DNA of 64,000 nucleotides from Halomonas binhaiensis (GTDB lineage Bacteria > Pseudomonadota > Gammaproteobacteria > Pseudomonadales > Halomonadaceae): the NCBI RefSeq assembly GCF_008329985.2, contig NZ_CP038437.2, positions 2,728,001-2,792,000 on the forward strand, in the 5' to 3' direction. The translations under genes were made by a program, and so were the position numbers. Positions 36,109 to 47,375 of the stretch are shown here, piece after piece. How positions within the stretch are numbered: position 1 is the first letter of the stretch; every line of letters starts with the position of its first letter. The notes under the pieces were generated by a model that saw only the letters and a program-made list of their open reading frames with translations, ran no database searches and was not told where the DNA came from.

Positions 36109-37449
36109 TCAATCGCCAGCGATGGTCATCTCATCGATCAACCAGCTGCCGGTATGGATGCTGCCGCGAGTATCAATGTCGTCACCAATCGCCGCCAGAC
36201 CCGAGAACATCTGACTCAAGTTGCCGGCAATCGTGAACTCTTCCACCGGGTACTGAATCTTGCCATTCTCGACCCAGAAGCCAGTCGCACCGCGAGAATA
36301 ATCTCCCGTTACGCCATTGACCCCCTGCCCCATCAGCTCCGTCACCAGAATCCCGCGGTCCATGCGTGACAACAGCGCTTCGCGACTCTGCAGTGGCGCA
36401 TTGATACGCACATTGCGCGCCCCCCCTGCATTGCCGGTAGTTTGCAGCCCCAGGCGACGCGCACTGTAGGCTGACAGCATGTAACTGGCCAACCTGCCGG
36501 CATCGATAAAGATGTTGTCGCGGGTCTGGACACCATCTCCATCGAAGGGGCTGCTGGCCGTACCACGCATCAGCATGGGCATCTCCCCGAGGCTGAACCA
36601 CTCAGGAAACAATGATTCCTCCAGCCGACCGCAGAGGAAGGAGGCATCCCGGTAAATGGCACCACCGGAGATAGCGGACATCAAGTGCCCAACCAGGCCG
36701 CTCGCCATGCTGGGATCAAACAAGACCGGGAAACGGCCCGTTGCAGGGCGCCGCCCCCCAAGGCGACGCAAAGTGCGTTCGGCGGCATTGCGACCAACAG
36801 TTTCAGGAGTCCACAACTCCTTGGGGTCGCGGCTGCTGGTGTAGTCGTAGTCTCGCTGCATGCCATTGCCGTTCTCTGCGATCAACATGCAGGACAACGA
36901 GTGACGGCTACCTGCCTGGCTACCGAGAAAGCCATGGCTATTGGCATAGACACGCACGCCTTCACCACTGGACAGGCTAGCGCCATCGGAACTGCGAATA
37001 CCTTCCTGGCCAAGCCCTGCACTCTCGCACGCAAGCGCCAGCTCGACGGCCTGTTCGGTACTCAGCTCCCATGGATGGTGAACATCCAGGTCAGGAAACT
37101 CTGTCGCCATCAGCTCTGCATCGGCAAGTCCTGCCGCCGAGTCCTCACCGGTATAACGGGCGATGGACAGAGCACGCTCCACCACGCTCTGAATGGAAGC
37201 ATCATTGGCATCGCTGGACGAAGCGCTACCCTTGCGCTTGCCAACGTAGACGGTTACGGCAATACCTTGGTCTCGCGATAACTCCACGGACTCCACATCG
37301 CCTTCGCGTACGCTGATACCAATCCCCTGATCGACGCTGGCACCTACTTCGCAAGCATCGGCCCCCAAGCGCCTGGCCAATTCCAACGCTTTCTGGGCAC
37401 GGTCTTCCAGCGTCTGCTGTTGCGCCTTGGCATCGAACGCCTGTGTCAT
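36109..37449 (-). CDS. pmbA: Metalloprotease PmbA/TldE
   Basis: PmbA (TldE) forms a heterodimeric protease with TldD that matures microcin B17-type peptides and degrades the CcdA antitoxin in E. coli. The 446-residue protein carries the family segments GVEREGDVESVELSRD-like SVREGDVESVELSRDQGI, FPVLFDPSMASGLVGHLMSA and NGVTGDYSRGATGFWVENG. It lacks the HExxxH motif, as expected for TldE. tldD lies 2 kb away on the same strand with darP between them on the opposite strand. No RiPP precursor is evident nearby, so a housekeeping role is likely. Confidence 0.93.
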   Translation of the reverse strand: MTQAFDAKAQQQTLEDRAQKALELARRLGADACEVGASVDQGIGISVREGDVESVELSRDQGIAVTVYVGKRKGSASSSDANDASIQSVVERALSIARYTGEDSAAGLADAELMATEFPDLDVHHPWELSTEQAVELALACESAGLGQEGIRSSDGASLSSGEGVRVYANSHGFLGSQAGSRHSLSCMLIAENGNGMQRDYDYTSSRDPKELWTPETVGRNAAERTLRRLGGRRPATGRFPVLFDPSMASGLVGHLMSAISGGAIYRDASFLCGRLEESLFPEWFSLGEMPMLMRGTASSPFDGDGVQTRDNIFIDAGRLASYMLSAYSARRLGLQTTGNAGGARNVRINAPLQSREALLSRMDRGILVTELMGQGVNGVTGDYSRGATGFWVENGKIQYPVEEFTIAGNLSQMFSGLAAIGDDIDTRGSIHTGSWLIDEMTIAGD

Positions 37450-37640
37450 GAATCATCTCCTGTCATGGCCGGTTATTCCGGCCCCATCAATCTGTTGTCG
37501 CCCGGCGGCTAATGGCATGACCACAATGCCCCATACAAAGCAGCTTGCCGGTGCTTGCCTGGCATTTCCACCCTCGGGCCGTGCGGCTGGTATACTTGGG
37601 GCCATTTCATTTCCCCCGTATCTTTACCCAGGGACCCGGT

Positions 37641-38147
37641 ATGAACCAGGATGATCGCTCCACTATCGATGAGCGCCCCAGCAAGTCTCAGCTCAAGCGC
37701 GAAATGCATGAACTGCAGGAGCTTGGCGAACGCTTCATTGCCATGAAGCCAGCCGAGCGCGAACGTTTCCCGCTGTCCGACGAATTCAAGCGCGCCATCG
37801 AAGAAACCGATCGTATTCGCGCTCGCGAGGCTCGCCGGCGCCATATGCAGTACGTCGGCAAGCTCATGCGCAAGGAAGACCTCGAAGGCATTCAGGCAAT
37901 ATTCGACGAGATCGAGCAAACCCAGGTCCATCGCGAACATGCCTTCGCGCGCCTGGAAAAGTGGCGCGACCGCCTGATTGAAGAAGGCGATGAGGCCGTG
38001 GAAGCCTTCCTCGCTGAATATCCGGATACCGACCGCCAAGCTCTGCGCCAACTGATTCGCAACGCCCGCAAGGAACGCGAGCAGAACAAGCCGCCAACCA
38101 ACCAGAAACGACTGTTCAAGTTGATGCGCGATACTGCCGGTCTATAA
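37641..38147 (+). CDS. darP: Ribosome-associated protein DarP (YjgA)
   Basis: DarP/YjgA binds the 50S precursor and helps late assembly of the peptidyl-transferase region. The 168-residue helical, highly charged protein has the family segments SKSQLKREMHELQELGERF and MQYVGKLMRKEDLEGIQ, and the end KRLFKLMRDTAGL. ATG 37641 starts the recognisable sequence; a frame back to 37545 lacks similarity. It is divergent from pmbA, the arrangement usual in gammaproteobacteria. Confidence 0.93.
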   Translation: MNQDDRSTIDERPSKSQLKREMHELQELGERFIAMKPAERERFPLSDEFKRAIEETDRIRAREARRRHMQYVGKLMRKEDLEGIQAIFDEIEQTQVHREHAFARLEKWRDRLIEEGDEAVEAFLAEYPDTDRQALRQLIRNARKEREQNKPPTNQKRLFKLMRDTAGL

Positions 38148-38170
38148 CCGCCTGCTACGAGCTACGGGCC

Positions 38171-38226
38171 TCGTAGCTCGTAGCTCGTAGCTCGTAGCTC
38201 GTAGCTCGTAGCTCGTAGCTCGTAGC
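38171..38226 (-). repeat. Heptanucleotide tandem repeat, eight perfect copies
   Basis: TCGTAGC is repeated eight times without error between the convergent darP and tldD genes, with degenerate copies before it. It is the same heptamer as in the array at 18722. Confidence 0.95.
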
Positions 38227-38238
38227 TCGTGCATCAGC

Positions 38239-39690
38239 CTACGACTGTGTCCCGCCGACAGTCAGCTCATCCAGTTTCAGCGTGGGCTGTCCAACTCCTA
38301 CGGGCACGCCCTGGCCTTCCTTGCCACAGACACCAATTCCTGTATCCAGCGCCATGTCGTGGCCGATCATGGAAACCCGCCCCATGGCCTCTGGACCATT
38401 GCCAATCAACGTGGCCCCTTTCACCGGCGTCGTGATCTTGCCATCCTCGATCAAATACGCTTCACTGGCCGAGAACACGAACTTGCCGGAAGTGATATCC
38501 ACTTGTCCGCCGCCAAAACTCACCGCATAGAGCCCCTTGGACACACTCTTGATGATGTCTTGCGGATCATCCTTGCCGGCACGCATATACGTATTGGTCA
38601 TACGCGGCATCGGCATGTGGGCAAAGGATTCACGACGAGCGTTACCAGTCGGCTGCATACCCATCAGGCGCGCATTGAGCTTGTCCTGCATGTAGCCAGT
38701 GAGGATGCCGTCTTCGATCAACACGGTGCACTGGCTCGGCGTACCTTCATCATCCACTGACAGCGAACCGCGACGGTCGGTCAGGGTGCCATCATCGACC
38801 ACCGTGACCCCTGGTGCCGCAACACGCTGACCAATACGACCGGCAAACGCAGAACTGCCCTTGCGGTTGAAATCGCCTTCCAGGCCATGCCCCACGGCTT
38901 CGTGCAACAGAATGCCTGGCCAGCCAGCCCCCAACACCACCGGCATCTGTCCAGCAGGCGCGTCGATGGCCTCCAGATTGACCAGTGCCTGGCGCACGGC
39001 TTCCTTGGCAAAGGTCTCGGCTGCACCTTCATCGCGCAGACGCGCCATGGGATATCGCCCGCCCCCACCTGCACTGCCACGCTCGCGCCGTCCATTGCGA
39101 ACTGCAATCACACTGACATTGAAGCGCACCAGAGGACGAATATCGGCAGCCAGAGTGCCATCGCTGGCCGTCACCAGCACCACTTCATAGAGGCTGCTCA
39201 GGGAAGCGCTGACCTGCGTGACGGCAGGATCGGCTGCACGAGCGACCTTGTCGGCCAGCTTGAGCATGGCCACCTTGTCTTCAGCGGACAGGCCGGACAA
39301 CGGGTCGATGCCCGCATAGCGAGGGGTATATCCCACCTGGATGCGCGGAGCCTGGTCTAGAAGGCTGCCACTGCGCACGATGCCTGCAGCGGTTTTTCCC
39401 GTCTCGGCCAGCGCCTCTGCATTGATCTGGTTGGAATAGGCAAAACCTGTCTTTTCCCCGGCCATGGCACGCACACCGACACCACCGTCGATGTTGTAGC
39501 TGGCTTCCTTCACTTCGCCATCTTCCAGAACCCAGCTCTCGTTCCAGGCGCGCTGAAAGTAAAGATCGGCGTAATCGATTCCCGGACCGAGAGCATGGCG
39601 AATGCCGCTATCGAGAGCGTCCAGATCGAGTCCACCTGGGGCAAGCAGTGTTTCTACTGCTTCGTCGAAGGTTGTTCGTTCAACTGTCAT
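38239..39690 (-). CDS. tldD: Metalloprotease TldD
   Basis: This zinc-bearing catalytic partner of PmbA has 483 residues. The HExxxH zinc motif is [11 protein letters not shown] (His263, Glu264, His268), and the C-terminal cysteine region is [19 protein letters not shown]. The start ATG overlaps the yhdP stop by 4 nt (ATGA), placing tldD at the end of the mreBCD-maf-rng-yhdP-tldD series. The heptamer array follows the stop by 12 bp. Confidence 0.95.
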   Translation of the reverse strand: MTVERTTFDEAVETLLAPGGLDLDALDSGIRHALGPGIDYADLYFQRAWNESWVLEDGEVKEASYNIDGGVGVRAMAGEKTGFAYSNQINAEALAETGKTAAGIVRSGSLLDQAPRIQVGYTPRYAGIDPLSGLSAEDKVAMLKLADKVARAADPAVTQVSASLSSLYEVVLVTASDGTLAADIRPLVRFNVSVIAVRNGRRERGSAGGGGRYPMARLRDEGAAETFAKEAVRQALVNLEAIDAPAGQMPVVLGAGWPGILLHEAVGHGLEGDFNRKGSSAFAGRIGQRVAAPGVTVVDDGTLTDRRGSLSVDDEGTPSQCTVLIEDGILTGYMQDKLNARLMGMQPTGNARRESFAHMPMPRMTNTYMRAGKDDPQDIIKSVSKGLYAVSFGGGQVDITSGKFVFSASEAYLIEDGKITTPVKGATLIGNGPEAMGRVSMIGHDMALDTGIGVCGKEGQGVPVGVGQPTLKLDELTVGGTQS

Positions 39691-42600
39691 TGAGCACTTT
39701 CCAGAGAAATCTGTGGTGCAGTCCAGGGACCCTGCACCTGATAGTGAATGCGCGTCACCCGGTCGATGACGTCACCAAGAATCATGTCAGCCACATAAAG
39801 GGCGCCGCCCACCAGAGGCGCTCCGGCAACCACGGCAGCCAGGGGCAGATTGTTGCTTACCGGCACGGTGACCCCCAGAGACAGGTCCAACTGGCGCTGA
39901 GCCAGGTCAGCATTGCCCTCTAGGGTGAAGTCGGTGGCCGGCCCATTGATCTTGATGGGTCCCTGTGTTTCCAATACTCCACCATACAGGGTTGCTGCTC
40001 CCTTGACACTGTCGAAAGCCGTGCCTGAGCGTGTCACATCGGAAAAATCCAGGCGCAGGCGGCGCAGCAGGTTATCGACATTGAGCAGGCCAATGACCTT
40101 GGCCGAAGGAGCATTGATGTTGACGAATGAGCCATCCTGCATGTCTACACTCAAGTTACCCCGAGAATTCGCCAGGGCGAACTGCCAAGGCGCCCCAGGC
40201 CACGCCAACTGGCTATCTACCCGGAGTTTCTTGCTGCGTACCGCCTCGGCCTGACCCAGTGCCTTCAGGGCCGTTCCCGGATCACCGCCATCAATGGCCA
40301 GACGCGACCGTGTCAGGCTGTCGCTGCTGCCGGAAGCTTCCCAGATCATGGAGCCCCTGGCCGTCAGCTCACCGAGTTCGAGTGACAGTGGTTCCAGCGA
40401 CAATCGCTCATTGCTGGCTCGCCACTCGCCAACGAAAGGACCAAAGGTCTTGCCCTGGCGCTCAATGTTGTCGACGACCAGCTTGCCTGGAGGCAAGTCC
40501 CCCAGACGACGAGCATATGGCTCAGGATCCACGCCCAGGTCCAGCTCACTATACACGGACCCCACTGAGCCACTGATCGGAGCCTTCTCTGACGCCGACG
40601 CCTCAGCCATCAGGTCATCCAGGTTCAGTCGCTGGAGATGAATATCCAGGGGCTGCAGGACACCTTGCTGGTAGTCAATGCGCCCGGCAAGCAGGCTGCC
40701 GTCCAATGTTACTTGCCAGTTTCGGCCATGAGGTTCTGCATCCAGTGACAACGAACCGAGGCAACGAGTACCGGTACTGAGACATTGCGTATCGGCGTGC
40801 AGTCGATTGACAGGCGGCATGCCACCACCTGCTGAAGCATCCACACCAGAGAGCACTGGCTTGAGGGCGTCACTCCAGGCACTGAGGTCAAGGCGTGGCA
40901 ATGAGGCCAATACCGACCATCCCGGCGATGAAGGCCAGGCCTGCGGCACTGAGCGTCCTACCCATATCTGGCCCTGGCTACGCTGAGTGCCTTGGCCTTC
41001 CAGCTCACGCCAACGCATGCCAATCTGGTCACCCAGGGCACCAGACAACTGGGTGCCGGAATCTCTCAAGGCCACATCCAGGTGAAATGCCTTCGAGGCA
41101 TTGGCGCTCTTGCCCAACGGCGCAGGCAGCGCAATACCCAGCCCCTCCAGAGCACTGTCGATCGTCAACTGGCGCTGTTCAATATCGAACTGTCCCTGCC
41201 AGGGAAAGATGCCGGATATCAGGCTGCCGGCAGGCAACCCTCCCCAGGCACTCAGCTCACTTGCATCACTGCGGCCAGAAAAGTCGATGACATCACCACC
41301 ATCCATCTCGGCACGCACCTGACCACCCAACATGCGACCTTGCAGACGCCCCTGCATGCCGCCGTTTTCGCCTCGCTGCTGCCACTTCAATGGACCAGAC
41401 ACATCGTCAATGGAGAGGCCAGTCAGCAAGTGCTCTACCTTGGATGCCTGCGCCTGGGAATCCACTGTCAACTCCAGTGCATCGATGTCATCCATGGGAA
41501 GGCGCAATGCCAGTGTACCGTTCATGTTGCCTTCAGCACGCCAGCTCTCGGCCACTTCGGCCCCATCCACCGGCATGGCCGCCAGAAACGACAAGGTGTC
41601 ATCAAGTGATGCCGACAAGGGGCCATCGACATGCAGTATCCCGTCAGTCAGTTTAACCTTGGCGTCCTTGACCTTGACCCCGTGGCTCTCGGCATGTGCC
41701 ACATCAGCCTCAAGATTTTCGTCTTCCAGGGACAGGCGGCCGCTGACATGGGTCAATGCCGGCCAACCTTCGGCATAAGGCAGGCGTCCATCGACGACAT
41801 CCAGGTTCAACTCCAGACTGGGGTCCAGCTTCGCCCCTGCCAACGAGCCCTGTTCACGCAATGGTACGTGGATACGCAGGCTGCCCTCGGGCACTCTCCC
41901 TGCCAGACCGCTGGTCAGCCAATCGGTGAGTTCACCACTCACCTTCTGGCGCAACAAGGTCAACGGCAACCAATCGGCCAGAGGATGCTTGACGGCATCA
42001 ACATCGTGCAGCTGGAGAGTAAGACCGAACCCTCCCCGCTGATCTTCGGCCAAGGCAAGGCCAAAATTGCCGTCCACTTTGGCATCACGCCAACCGACCT
42101 GGAGATCTCGCCCACTGACGAAGGTACGCGGCCCGTCATAGGACCACCCGACTTGCCCCTTGGCATAGTCCAGCGCCAGTGGCTCAGGAAAGATCTCAGG
42201 AAAAGACATCTGTGCCGAGCCACTATCCACGAAGTCAACATGCCCTCGGGTTCCCTCGGACTCTACCCATATATCCAGAGGGCCTCCTCCAGGAGCACTT
42301 TCCCACGGATCGACTTCTACCTGGGTAGCCGCTACCCGGGCCTTCCACTCCCCATCAAGTCGTCCGAAGCCCAGCCCCGTCACCTGCCCTCTAGGCTTGA
42401 GGGCATCCACAGCTCTCTCCAGCCCTTCCGGCAGCCTTACTCGCTCGCGCCATTGGGCTAGCGCAGCCAGCTCGAACCCCGAGGCATTGGCCCACCAGCC
42501 ATCAGAACGGCTCATGATATGCCAATGACGTGGTACGGGCTTGCCTTCTGGAGCTTCCTGGCCATCACTTCCCGTCCACTCCACATGTTCGGAGTGACCT

Positions 42601-43667
42601 TCTACCCATGCCTCCCAATCCTCTGCTCCACGACGCAGCCACTGTGCACGCAACTGGGCATTGGTAAAGACAATCCCCTCAGGAGGCAACACGACTTCTT
42701 CTGTTGCTTCTGATGCATCCTGCTCGGTAACGGTATCAGTGCCCGCCACACCGGGATCCTCTTCCTCCTGAACCTGGAGACGTGCCTGCTGATTCAATAC
42801 CAGGCTGGGCGCGTTGACATTCAAGCGCGCATCGGCCAGACGGCCCTGCTCCCAACGCCCCCAGATCTCAGCCTGACCACTCGCTTCATCCAGGCGCACC
42901 ACATGGTCGATACCCAGTAGCTGCGACAACACCGCCAAGCTATCGAGCTGCATGCGACCCTGCAGGGCTGCGGAAAAACTCTTGTCACCTTCCTGACCAG
43001 GCGCCAGGCTCATCGCCACCTGAATCGCTTCTCCATCCAGACCTTCAATGAAGACTTCCCCCTCCACATGGGTATTGGTATCGTCACCGGCGATCAGCAG
43101 GCGGGGGGCCTTTATCACGGTAGTGCCATCATCGCGGTGCAAAACGAGTTTCAGGTCGTCAACCCATGCCCGCTGTTGCAGCAACACACCGACCCAGAAG
43201 TCGATGCGATCCAGGCTAAAGGTACTTTGGGGCATCAACTCAGGAGGAATTCGGGCAGGATCAGGCCAGCGCCAACGCTGTTCATCATCCTGATAGAGGT
43301 GCAGCGTCACCCCACTGAGATGCAGGTTCTCCGCCACTGGCACCCCTTGGGCCAGGCTGGCCGAAGTATCCAGGCGCACTTCTCCGTGACGGACTTCGAT
43401 CAGGGGCTGCTCTTCCACCCCCGTGCCGACACTGAGTTTCAGGTCATCCATCGCCAGGCGAGGATCAACCCCTTCGAGGGAGCCATCCAGATAACCAATG
43501 CTGGCATCGGCCCTGAAGCGCAGATCGACAAGATCGACCAAGCGTTGCTGGAGGTGGTCGACCTGTCCCAAGGAAAGACGCACCACGACCAGCAGCAGTG
43601 CGACCAGGGCCAACCCCACTGCGATAAGCGTCAACAGCCAGCGCGTCAACAAGCGAAACGGCGCCAT
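39687..43667 (-). CDS. yhdP: YhdP-family AsmA-like envelope protein
   Basis: This very large (1326-residue) inner-membrane-anchored periplasmic protein has one N-terminal helix (residues about 11-33, [20 protein letters not shown]) and an extended AsmA/DUF3971-type repeated beta structure. YhdP with TamB and YdbH is thought to bridge the envelope and carry phospholipids to the outer membrane. Conserved C-terminal features include [20 protein letters not shown] and the terminal hydrophobic segment [20 protein letters not shown]. It lies 4 bp after rng and overlaps tldD. Confidence 0.93.
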   Translation of the reverse strand: MAPFRLLTRWLLTLIAVGLALVALLLVVVRLSLGQVDHLQQRLVDLVDLRFRADASIGYLDGSLEGVDPRLAMDDLKLSVGTGVEEQPLIEVRHGEVRLDTSASLAQGVPVAENLHLSGVTLHLYQDDEQRWRWPDPARIPPELMPQSTFSLDRIDFWVGVLLQQRAWVDDLKLVLHRDDGTTVIKAPRLLIAGDDTNTHVEGEVFIEGLDGEAIQVAMSLAPGQEGDKSFSAALQGRMQLDSLAVLSQLLGIDHVVRLDEASGQAEIWGRWEQGRLADARLNVNAPSLVLNQQARLQVQEEEDPGVAGTDTVTEQDASEATEEVVLPPEGIVFTNAQLRAQWLRRGAEDWEAWVEGHSEHVEWTGSDGQEAPEGKPVPRHWHIMSRSDGWWANASGFELAALAQWRERVRLPEGLERAVDALKPRGQVTGLGFGRLDGEWKARVAATQVEVDPWESAPGGGPLDIWVESEGTRGHVDFVDSGSAQMSFPEIFPEPLALDYAKGQVGWSYDGPRTFVSGRDLQVGWRDAKVDGNFGLALAEDQRGGFGLTLQLHDVDAVKHPLADWLPLTLLRQKVSGELTDWLTSGLAGRVPEGSLRIHVPLREQGSLAGAKLDPSLELNLDVVDGRLPYAEGWPALTHVSGRLSLEDENLEADVAHAESHGVKVKDAKVKLTDGILHVDGPLSASLDDTLSFLAAMPVDGAEVAESWRAEGNMNGTLALRLPMDDIDALELTVDSQAQASKVEHLLTGLSIDDVSGPLKWQQRGENGGMQGRLQGRMLGGQVRAEMDGGDVIDFSGRSDASELSAWGGLPAGSLISGIFPWQGQFDIEQRQLTIDSALEGLGIALPAPLGKSANASKAFHLDVALRDSGTQLSGALGDQIGMRWRELEGQGTQRSQGQIWVGRSVPQAWPSSPGWSVLASLPRLDLSAWSDALKPVLSGVDASAGGGMPPVNRLHADTQCLSTGTRCLGSLSLDAEPHGRNWQVTLDGSLLAGRIDYQQGVLQPLDIHLQRLNLDDLMAEASASEKAPISGSVGSVYSELDLGVDPEPYARRLGDLPPGKLVVDNIERQGKTFGPFVGEWRASNERLSLEPLSLELGELTARGSMIWEASGSSDSLTRSRLAIDGGDPGTALKALGQAEAVRSKKLRVDSQLAWPGAPWQFALANSRGNLSVDMQDGSFVNINAPSAKVIGLLNVDNLLRRLRLDFSDVTRSGTAFDSVKGAATLYGGVLETQGPIKINGPATDFTLEGNADLAQRQLDLSLGVTVPVSNNLPLAAVVAGAPLVGGALYVADMILGDVIDRVTRIHYQVQGPWTAPQISLESAQ

Positions 43668-43671
43668 CGCA

Positions 43672-45135
43672 TCACATCAGCACGATATCGTACTGCTCCT
43701 GGGAATACTGCGTTTCAACCTGAAAGCGGATGGTCTTGCCGATAAACTCCTCCAAATCCGCCACTGCCGCCGACTCTTCGTCGAGCAATCGGTCGACCAC
43801 GGACTGAGACGCCAGAACGGCATAGGTCTCAGCATTGTAGGCTCGCTCTTCTCGCAGAATCTCACGAAAGATCTCATAGCACACGGACTCGGCAGTCTTC
43901 AAAGTACCGCGCCCCTGGCAGGACGGACAGGGTTCGCACAGAGTCTGTTCCAGGCTTTCCCTGGTGCGCTTGCGCGTCAGTTGCACCAGCCCAAGCTCGG
44001 TCACCCCGGTGCACTTGGTCTTGGCGTGATCCCGCTCAAGGGACTTTTCCAGCATACGCAGGACTTGGCGCTGATGTTCAGGGTCCACCATATCGATGAA
44101 ATCGATGATGATGATGCCACCGAGGTTGCGCAGGCGAAGCTGACGGGCAATAGCCGTGGCAGCTTCGAGGTTGGTCTTGAAGATGGTCTCTTCAAGATTC
44201 CGGTGGCCGACATAGCCTCCCGTATTCACGTCGATGGTCGTCATTGCCTCAGTGGGATCTATGACCAGATAACCACCGGACTTGAGCTGAACCTTGCGTG
44301 CCAAGGCTTTCTGGATTTCATCCTCGACACTGAACAGATCGAAGATTGGGCGCTCCCCGGCATAGTGCTCGATACGGTTCACGGCGTTGGGCATGAATTC
44401 TTCGGCGAACTCTACCAACTTGACATAATTTTCCCGTGAGTCGATGCGCACTTTCTCGATATCGTCACGCATCACGTCACGTAGGGTGCGCATGAACAGC
44501 GGCAGATCGTCGTAAATGACACTGGGAGCCGGCGCCGTGATCTTGCGCTCACTGACCTTGCGCCACAGGCGCAGCAGAAAATTCATGTCCGCTGTCATTT
44601 CATCGAGGCTGACCCCTTCAGCAGCGGTACGCACGATGAAGCCGCCACTGACCTCTAACGCCTGTTCGGTAGCTGCCGTATCGACCAGCTCTCGCAAGCG
44701 CTCGCGCTCGGTTTCGTCTTCAATACGCTGGGATACGCCGTTATGCGGCGAATCCGGCATATATACCAGATAACGAGAAGGTACCGAGAGATGCGTGGTC
44801 AGACGGGCTCCTTTGGAGCCGATAGGGTCCTTGGTCACCTGAACGACCAGGGATTGTCCTTCATGAAGCAGATGGGCAATGGATGGCTGTTCCTCGGAAG
44901 ATGCTCCCGGCGCAGCGATGTCATGGGCATGGATAAAGGCGGCCCGTTCCAGACCAATATCGATAAAGGCTGCCTGCATCCCTGGCAACACACGGACCAC
45001 ACGCCCCTGATAAATATTACCGACGATACCACGCCGTCGTGCTCGTTCGATGAAAGCTTCCTGGAGAACTCCGTTCTCCACTACAGCAACACGAGTTTCC
45101 ATTGGCGTCAGGTTGATGAGCACTTCACCACTCAT
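43672..45135 (-). CDS. rng: Ribonuclease G
   Basis: RNase G is the endonuclease that finishes the 5' end of 16S rRNA and decays some mRNAs. The 487-residue protein shows an S1 domain (about residues 33-125; GNIYQGRVVRVLPGMQAAF), the DNase-I-like catalytic core with MTTIDVNTGGYVGHRNLEET and GGIIIIDFIDMVDPEHQRQV, and the zinc-link CEPCPSCQGRG. The C-terminal YSQEQYDIVLM is the typical end. It lies between maf and yhdP on the minus strand. Confidence 0.97.
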   Translation of the reverse strand: MSGEVLINLTPMETRVAVVENGVLQEAFIERARRRGIVGNIYQGRVVRVLPGMQAAFIDIGLERAAFIHAHDIAAPGASSEEQPSIAHLLHEGQSLVVQVTKDPIGSKGARLTTHLSVPSRYLVYMPDSPHNGVSQRIEDETERERLRELVDTAATEQALEVSGGFIVRTAAEGVSLDEMTADMNFLLRLWRKVSERKITAPAPSVIYDDLPLFMRTLRDVMRDDIEKVRIDSRENYVKLVEFAEEFMPNAVNRIEHYAGERPIFDLFSVEDEIQKALARKVQLKSGGYLVIDPTEAMTTIDVNTGGYVGHRNLEETIFKTNLEAATAIARQLRLRNLGGIIIIDFIDMVDPEHQRQVLRMLEKSLERDHAKTKCTGVTELGLVQLTRKRTRESLEQTLCEPCPSCQGRGTLKTAESVCYEIFREILREERAYNAETYAVLASQSVVDRLLDEESAAVADLEEFIGKTIRFQVETQYSQEQYDIVLM

Positions 45136-45252
45136 GCAGCTGTCCTTGTCCAGAAAAGTCTCACAGCATTATGACATAGAACAAGGCCACTCCGAGCCCT
45201 GTGCTAAAGTCAAATCCCTGCTGATTTTTACGACAGGTCAACGGGCCAGACA

Positions 45253-45870
45253 TCACTTTGATGTCACGGCACTTCCATGCCATAGCACCACACCCTGGCG
45301 GCCCAGCAGTTCTGCGGTCTCGAACAGTGGCAACCCTACCACGGCAGAATGACTACCCTCGATGCGCGAGATGAACACCGAGGCCAGGCCCTGGATAGCA
45401 TAGCTGCCTGCCTTGTCCTGCGGCTCACCAGTATGCCAATAGGCGTGGATCTCGTCATCGCTGATACGTCGCATCTCGACCTCACTGACCACAACAGTCT
45501 CGATGACGTCTCGCTCGCCCCTTTCTGCGGCCCCCACCACGGCCACCGCCGTCAGCACCTGGTGGCGACGCCCCGAAAGCATACGCAGCATAGCAAAGGC
45601 ATCCTGCTCACTCTCGGGCTTGCCAAGAATGACACCATCACACACCACAGCCGTATCGGAACCGAGCACAGCCAGCTCACTGAGCATCGAGCCTGCCAGG
45701 GCCTTGGCGCGCGCCAGACGTGCCACATAGGTCTCTGCGGCTTCTCCAGGCAAGGGGGTCTCATCGATATCCACCGGCCTCACCTCGACCTTTACTCCAA
45801 TGGATGCGAGCAGCTCACGGCGGCGTGGCGATGCCGACGCCAGACACAGAATGGCGACATCATTGGACAT
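45253..45870 (-). CDS. maf: Maf family nucleotide pyrophosphatase
   Basis: Maf/YhdE-type enzymes hydrolyse dTTP, UTP and modified nucleotides and are linked to division-septum control. The 205-residue sequence begins [20 protein letters not shown]. It has [20 protein letters not shown], the [18 protein letters not shown] segment and [23 protein letters not shown] 45870 (MSNDVAIL) is chosen; ATG 45885 overlaps the mreD stop and is also possible. It follows mreD directly. Confidence 0.94.
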   Translation of the reverse strand: MSNDVAILCLASASPRRRELLASIGVKVEVRPVDIDETPLPGEAAETYVARLARAKALAGSMLSELAVLGSDTAVVCDGVILGKPESEQDAFAMLRMLSGRRHQVLTAVAVVGAAERGERDVIETVVVSEVEMRRISDDEIHAYWHTGEPQDKAGSYAIQGLASVFISRIEGSHSAVVGLPLFETAELLGRQGVVLWHGSAVTSK

Positions 45871-45877
45871 GTGGCAT

Positions 45878-46366
45878 TCATTCATTGGCTGACCGGCGTC
45901 CCAGCGCCTTGAACAGGGTCGCCAACCATGGCCATAAGGCAGCACTGATCAAGGACGGTAGCAGAAAGGAAAGATGCATGGAGAATGGCCCGAACAAGGT
46001 TCTCAGCCATTGATTGACAAGCTGCACCAAGCCTAGCAGGACAAAAATCAACACTGCCTGCTGAATCAAGGAGTAGGTGCGGAAGCGTGGATAAACCAGA
46101 GCACTAAGGAAGGCCAGCAACGATAGCGACAAAGCATTCTGCCCCAATGGCGCACCCTCGATCAGGTCGAGCAACAGTCCCAGAATGAAGCCATGGAACA
46201 CACCGACACGCTCTGGCTGCTTCATGCACCAGTAGAGCAGCATCAAGCCGAGCCAGTCAGGGCGCCAGACCTGCCAACCATCAGCCATGGGCATGACCCG
46301 AAGACACAAGGCCAACAGCAGAGTCAGCCATACCCATAACAAACTCAGACGCGCGACAGCCGCCAT
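45878..46366 (-). CDS. mreD: Rod shape-determining protein MreD
   Basis: MreD is the polytopic inner-membrane component of the elongasome, 162 residues with about five helices. Typical features are [20 protein letters not shown] and [25 protein letters not shown]. The ATG at 46366 shares its A with the mreC stop (TGATG), so translation is coupled. A frame extending back to 46411 is spurious. Confidence 0.94.
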   Translation of the reverse strand: MAAVARLSLLWVWLTLLLALCLRVMPMADGWQVWRPDWLGLMLLYWCMKQPERVGVFHGFILGLLLDLIEGAPLGQNALSLSLLAFLSALVYPRFRTYSLIQQAVLIFVLLGLVQLVNQWLRTLFGPFSMHLSFLLPSLISAALWPWLATLFKALGRRSANE

Positions 46367-47313
46367 CACTCCTCCTCTTTCTTTTTCTCGACAGGCGGAG
46401 GTGACAACCACTCACCCAATCGAATGGCAGCCTTTACAGCCAGAGGATCCAGATCAGGGTGCCAGCGCCCCTCACTCACATCCAGTGCAGGATGTGGCGG
46501 AAACAGCAAAAGGAAATGCCGCGAACGTTGTAGCTGGGCAACCGGCTTGGCGCTCACCTTGGCAAAGGGCCCTCCGGAGCCATGAACCACCTCAGTGATA
46601 CGCGCGACCGGATATCCTCCCGGGAAACGGCCGCCTATGCCAGAAGTGACCAGCAGGTCACCCTCACGAATATCGGCACTATCCGGCACATGCAGTACCT
46701 GGAGGTCGTTGTAATTGCCCGTACCCTGAATGATGAAGCGCAGACCATTGCGATTCACCTGAATAGGCAACGCATGGCTGGCGTCCGTCAGCAGCAGCAC
46801 ACGGCTCGAGTAGGCGGAAGTTTCACTGACCTGGCCCGCGATACCGGACGCATCCATCACCGGTTGTCCCATGTAGACACCATCCCGGCGGCCACGATCA
46901 ATGACGATCTGATGGGTGAACGGGTCTGGGTCAAGCGACAGCAGCTTGGCAGTCAGATAGGGAACATCGTGCTCCTGGGCAGCTCCCAGGAGCTCACGCA
47001 AGCGAACATTTTCAGCAGTAAGGCTTGCCATCAGCTGAACACGCTGGGACAAGGTCAGCAACTGTTCACGGAGACGGCTGTTCTCTTCGAGCAGAGCACG
47101 CTGATCAGACAGCGCCAGGGAGCCCCAGTTGAGTACATCACTGGGCAAGCTCACCACCCACTGAATCGGTGCCACCAGGGTCGACAACTGGGCACGCAAC
47201 GACTCCATCCGGGTGAAGTGAGTGTCAACGAACATCAGCGCCCCAGCCATCACCGCACAGATCAGCATGCGATAACCAGGCACTGAGCCGTGCGAGAACA
47301 GCGGTTTGATAAT
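46366..47313 (-). CDS. mreC: Cell shape protein MreC, probable non-canonical start codon
   Basis: MreC is a membrane-anchored periplasmic scaffold of the rod complex. The protein has an N-terminal helix (YRMLICAVMAGALMFVDTHF), a coiled coil (LEENSRLREQLLTLSQRVQL) and paired beta domains (VMDASGIAGQVSETSAYSSR). The first usual start is GTG 47283, but it has no ribosome site and sits almost at the helix. In frame upstream, ATT-ATC-AAA-CCG would encode (M)IKPLFSHGSVPGYRM, matching the usual MreC N-terminus, and AAGGGGAG lies 4-7 nt before it. A stop codon blocks further extension at 47335-47337. I therefore place the start at AUU 47313 or AUC 47310, with GTG 47283 as the conservative alternative. 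Confidence 0.85.
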   Translation of the reverse strand: MIKPLFSHGSVPGYRMLICAVMAGALMFVDTHFTRMESLRAQLSTLVAPIQWVVSLPSDVLNWGSLALSDQRALLEENSRLREQLLTLSQRVQLMASLTAENVRLRELLGAAQEHDVPYLTAKLLSLDPDPFTHQIVIDRGRRDGVYMGQPVMDASGIAGQVSETSAYSSRVLLLTDASHALPIQVNRNGLRFIIQGTGNYNDLQVLHVPDSADIREGDLLVTSGIGGRFPGGYPVARITEVVHGSGGPFAKVSAKPVAQLQRSRHFLLLFPPHPALDVSEGRWHPDLDPLAVKAAIRLGEWLSPPPVEKKKEEE

Positions 47314-47375
47314 CCAACTCCCCTTACGAAAACCTCAAAGGTCGACCGTTGCCAGGACGCCCTTCTCTCCTGCCG

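Noticed and set aside
36109..39690. TldD/PmbA as part of a peptide-toxin (RiPP) maturation cluster
   Set aside because: No precursor peptide, cyclodehydratase or exporter gene is nearby. The arrangement with darP and the mreBCD series is the ordinary housekeeping one.
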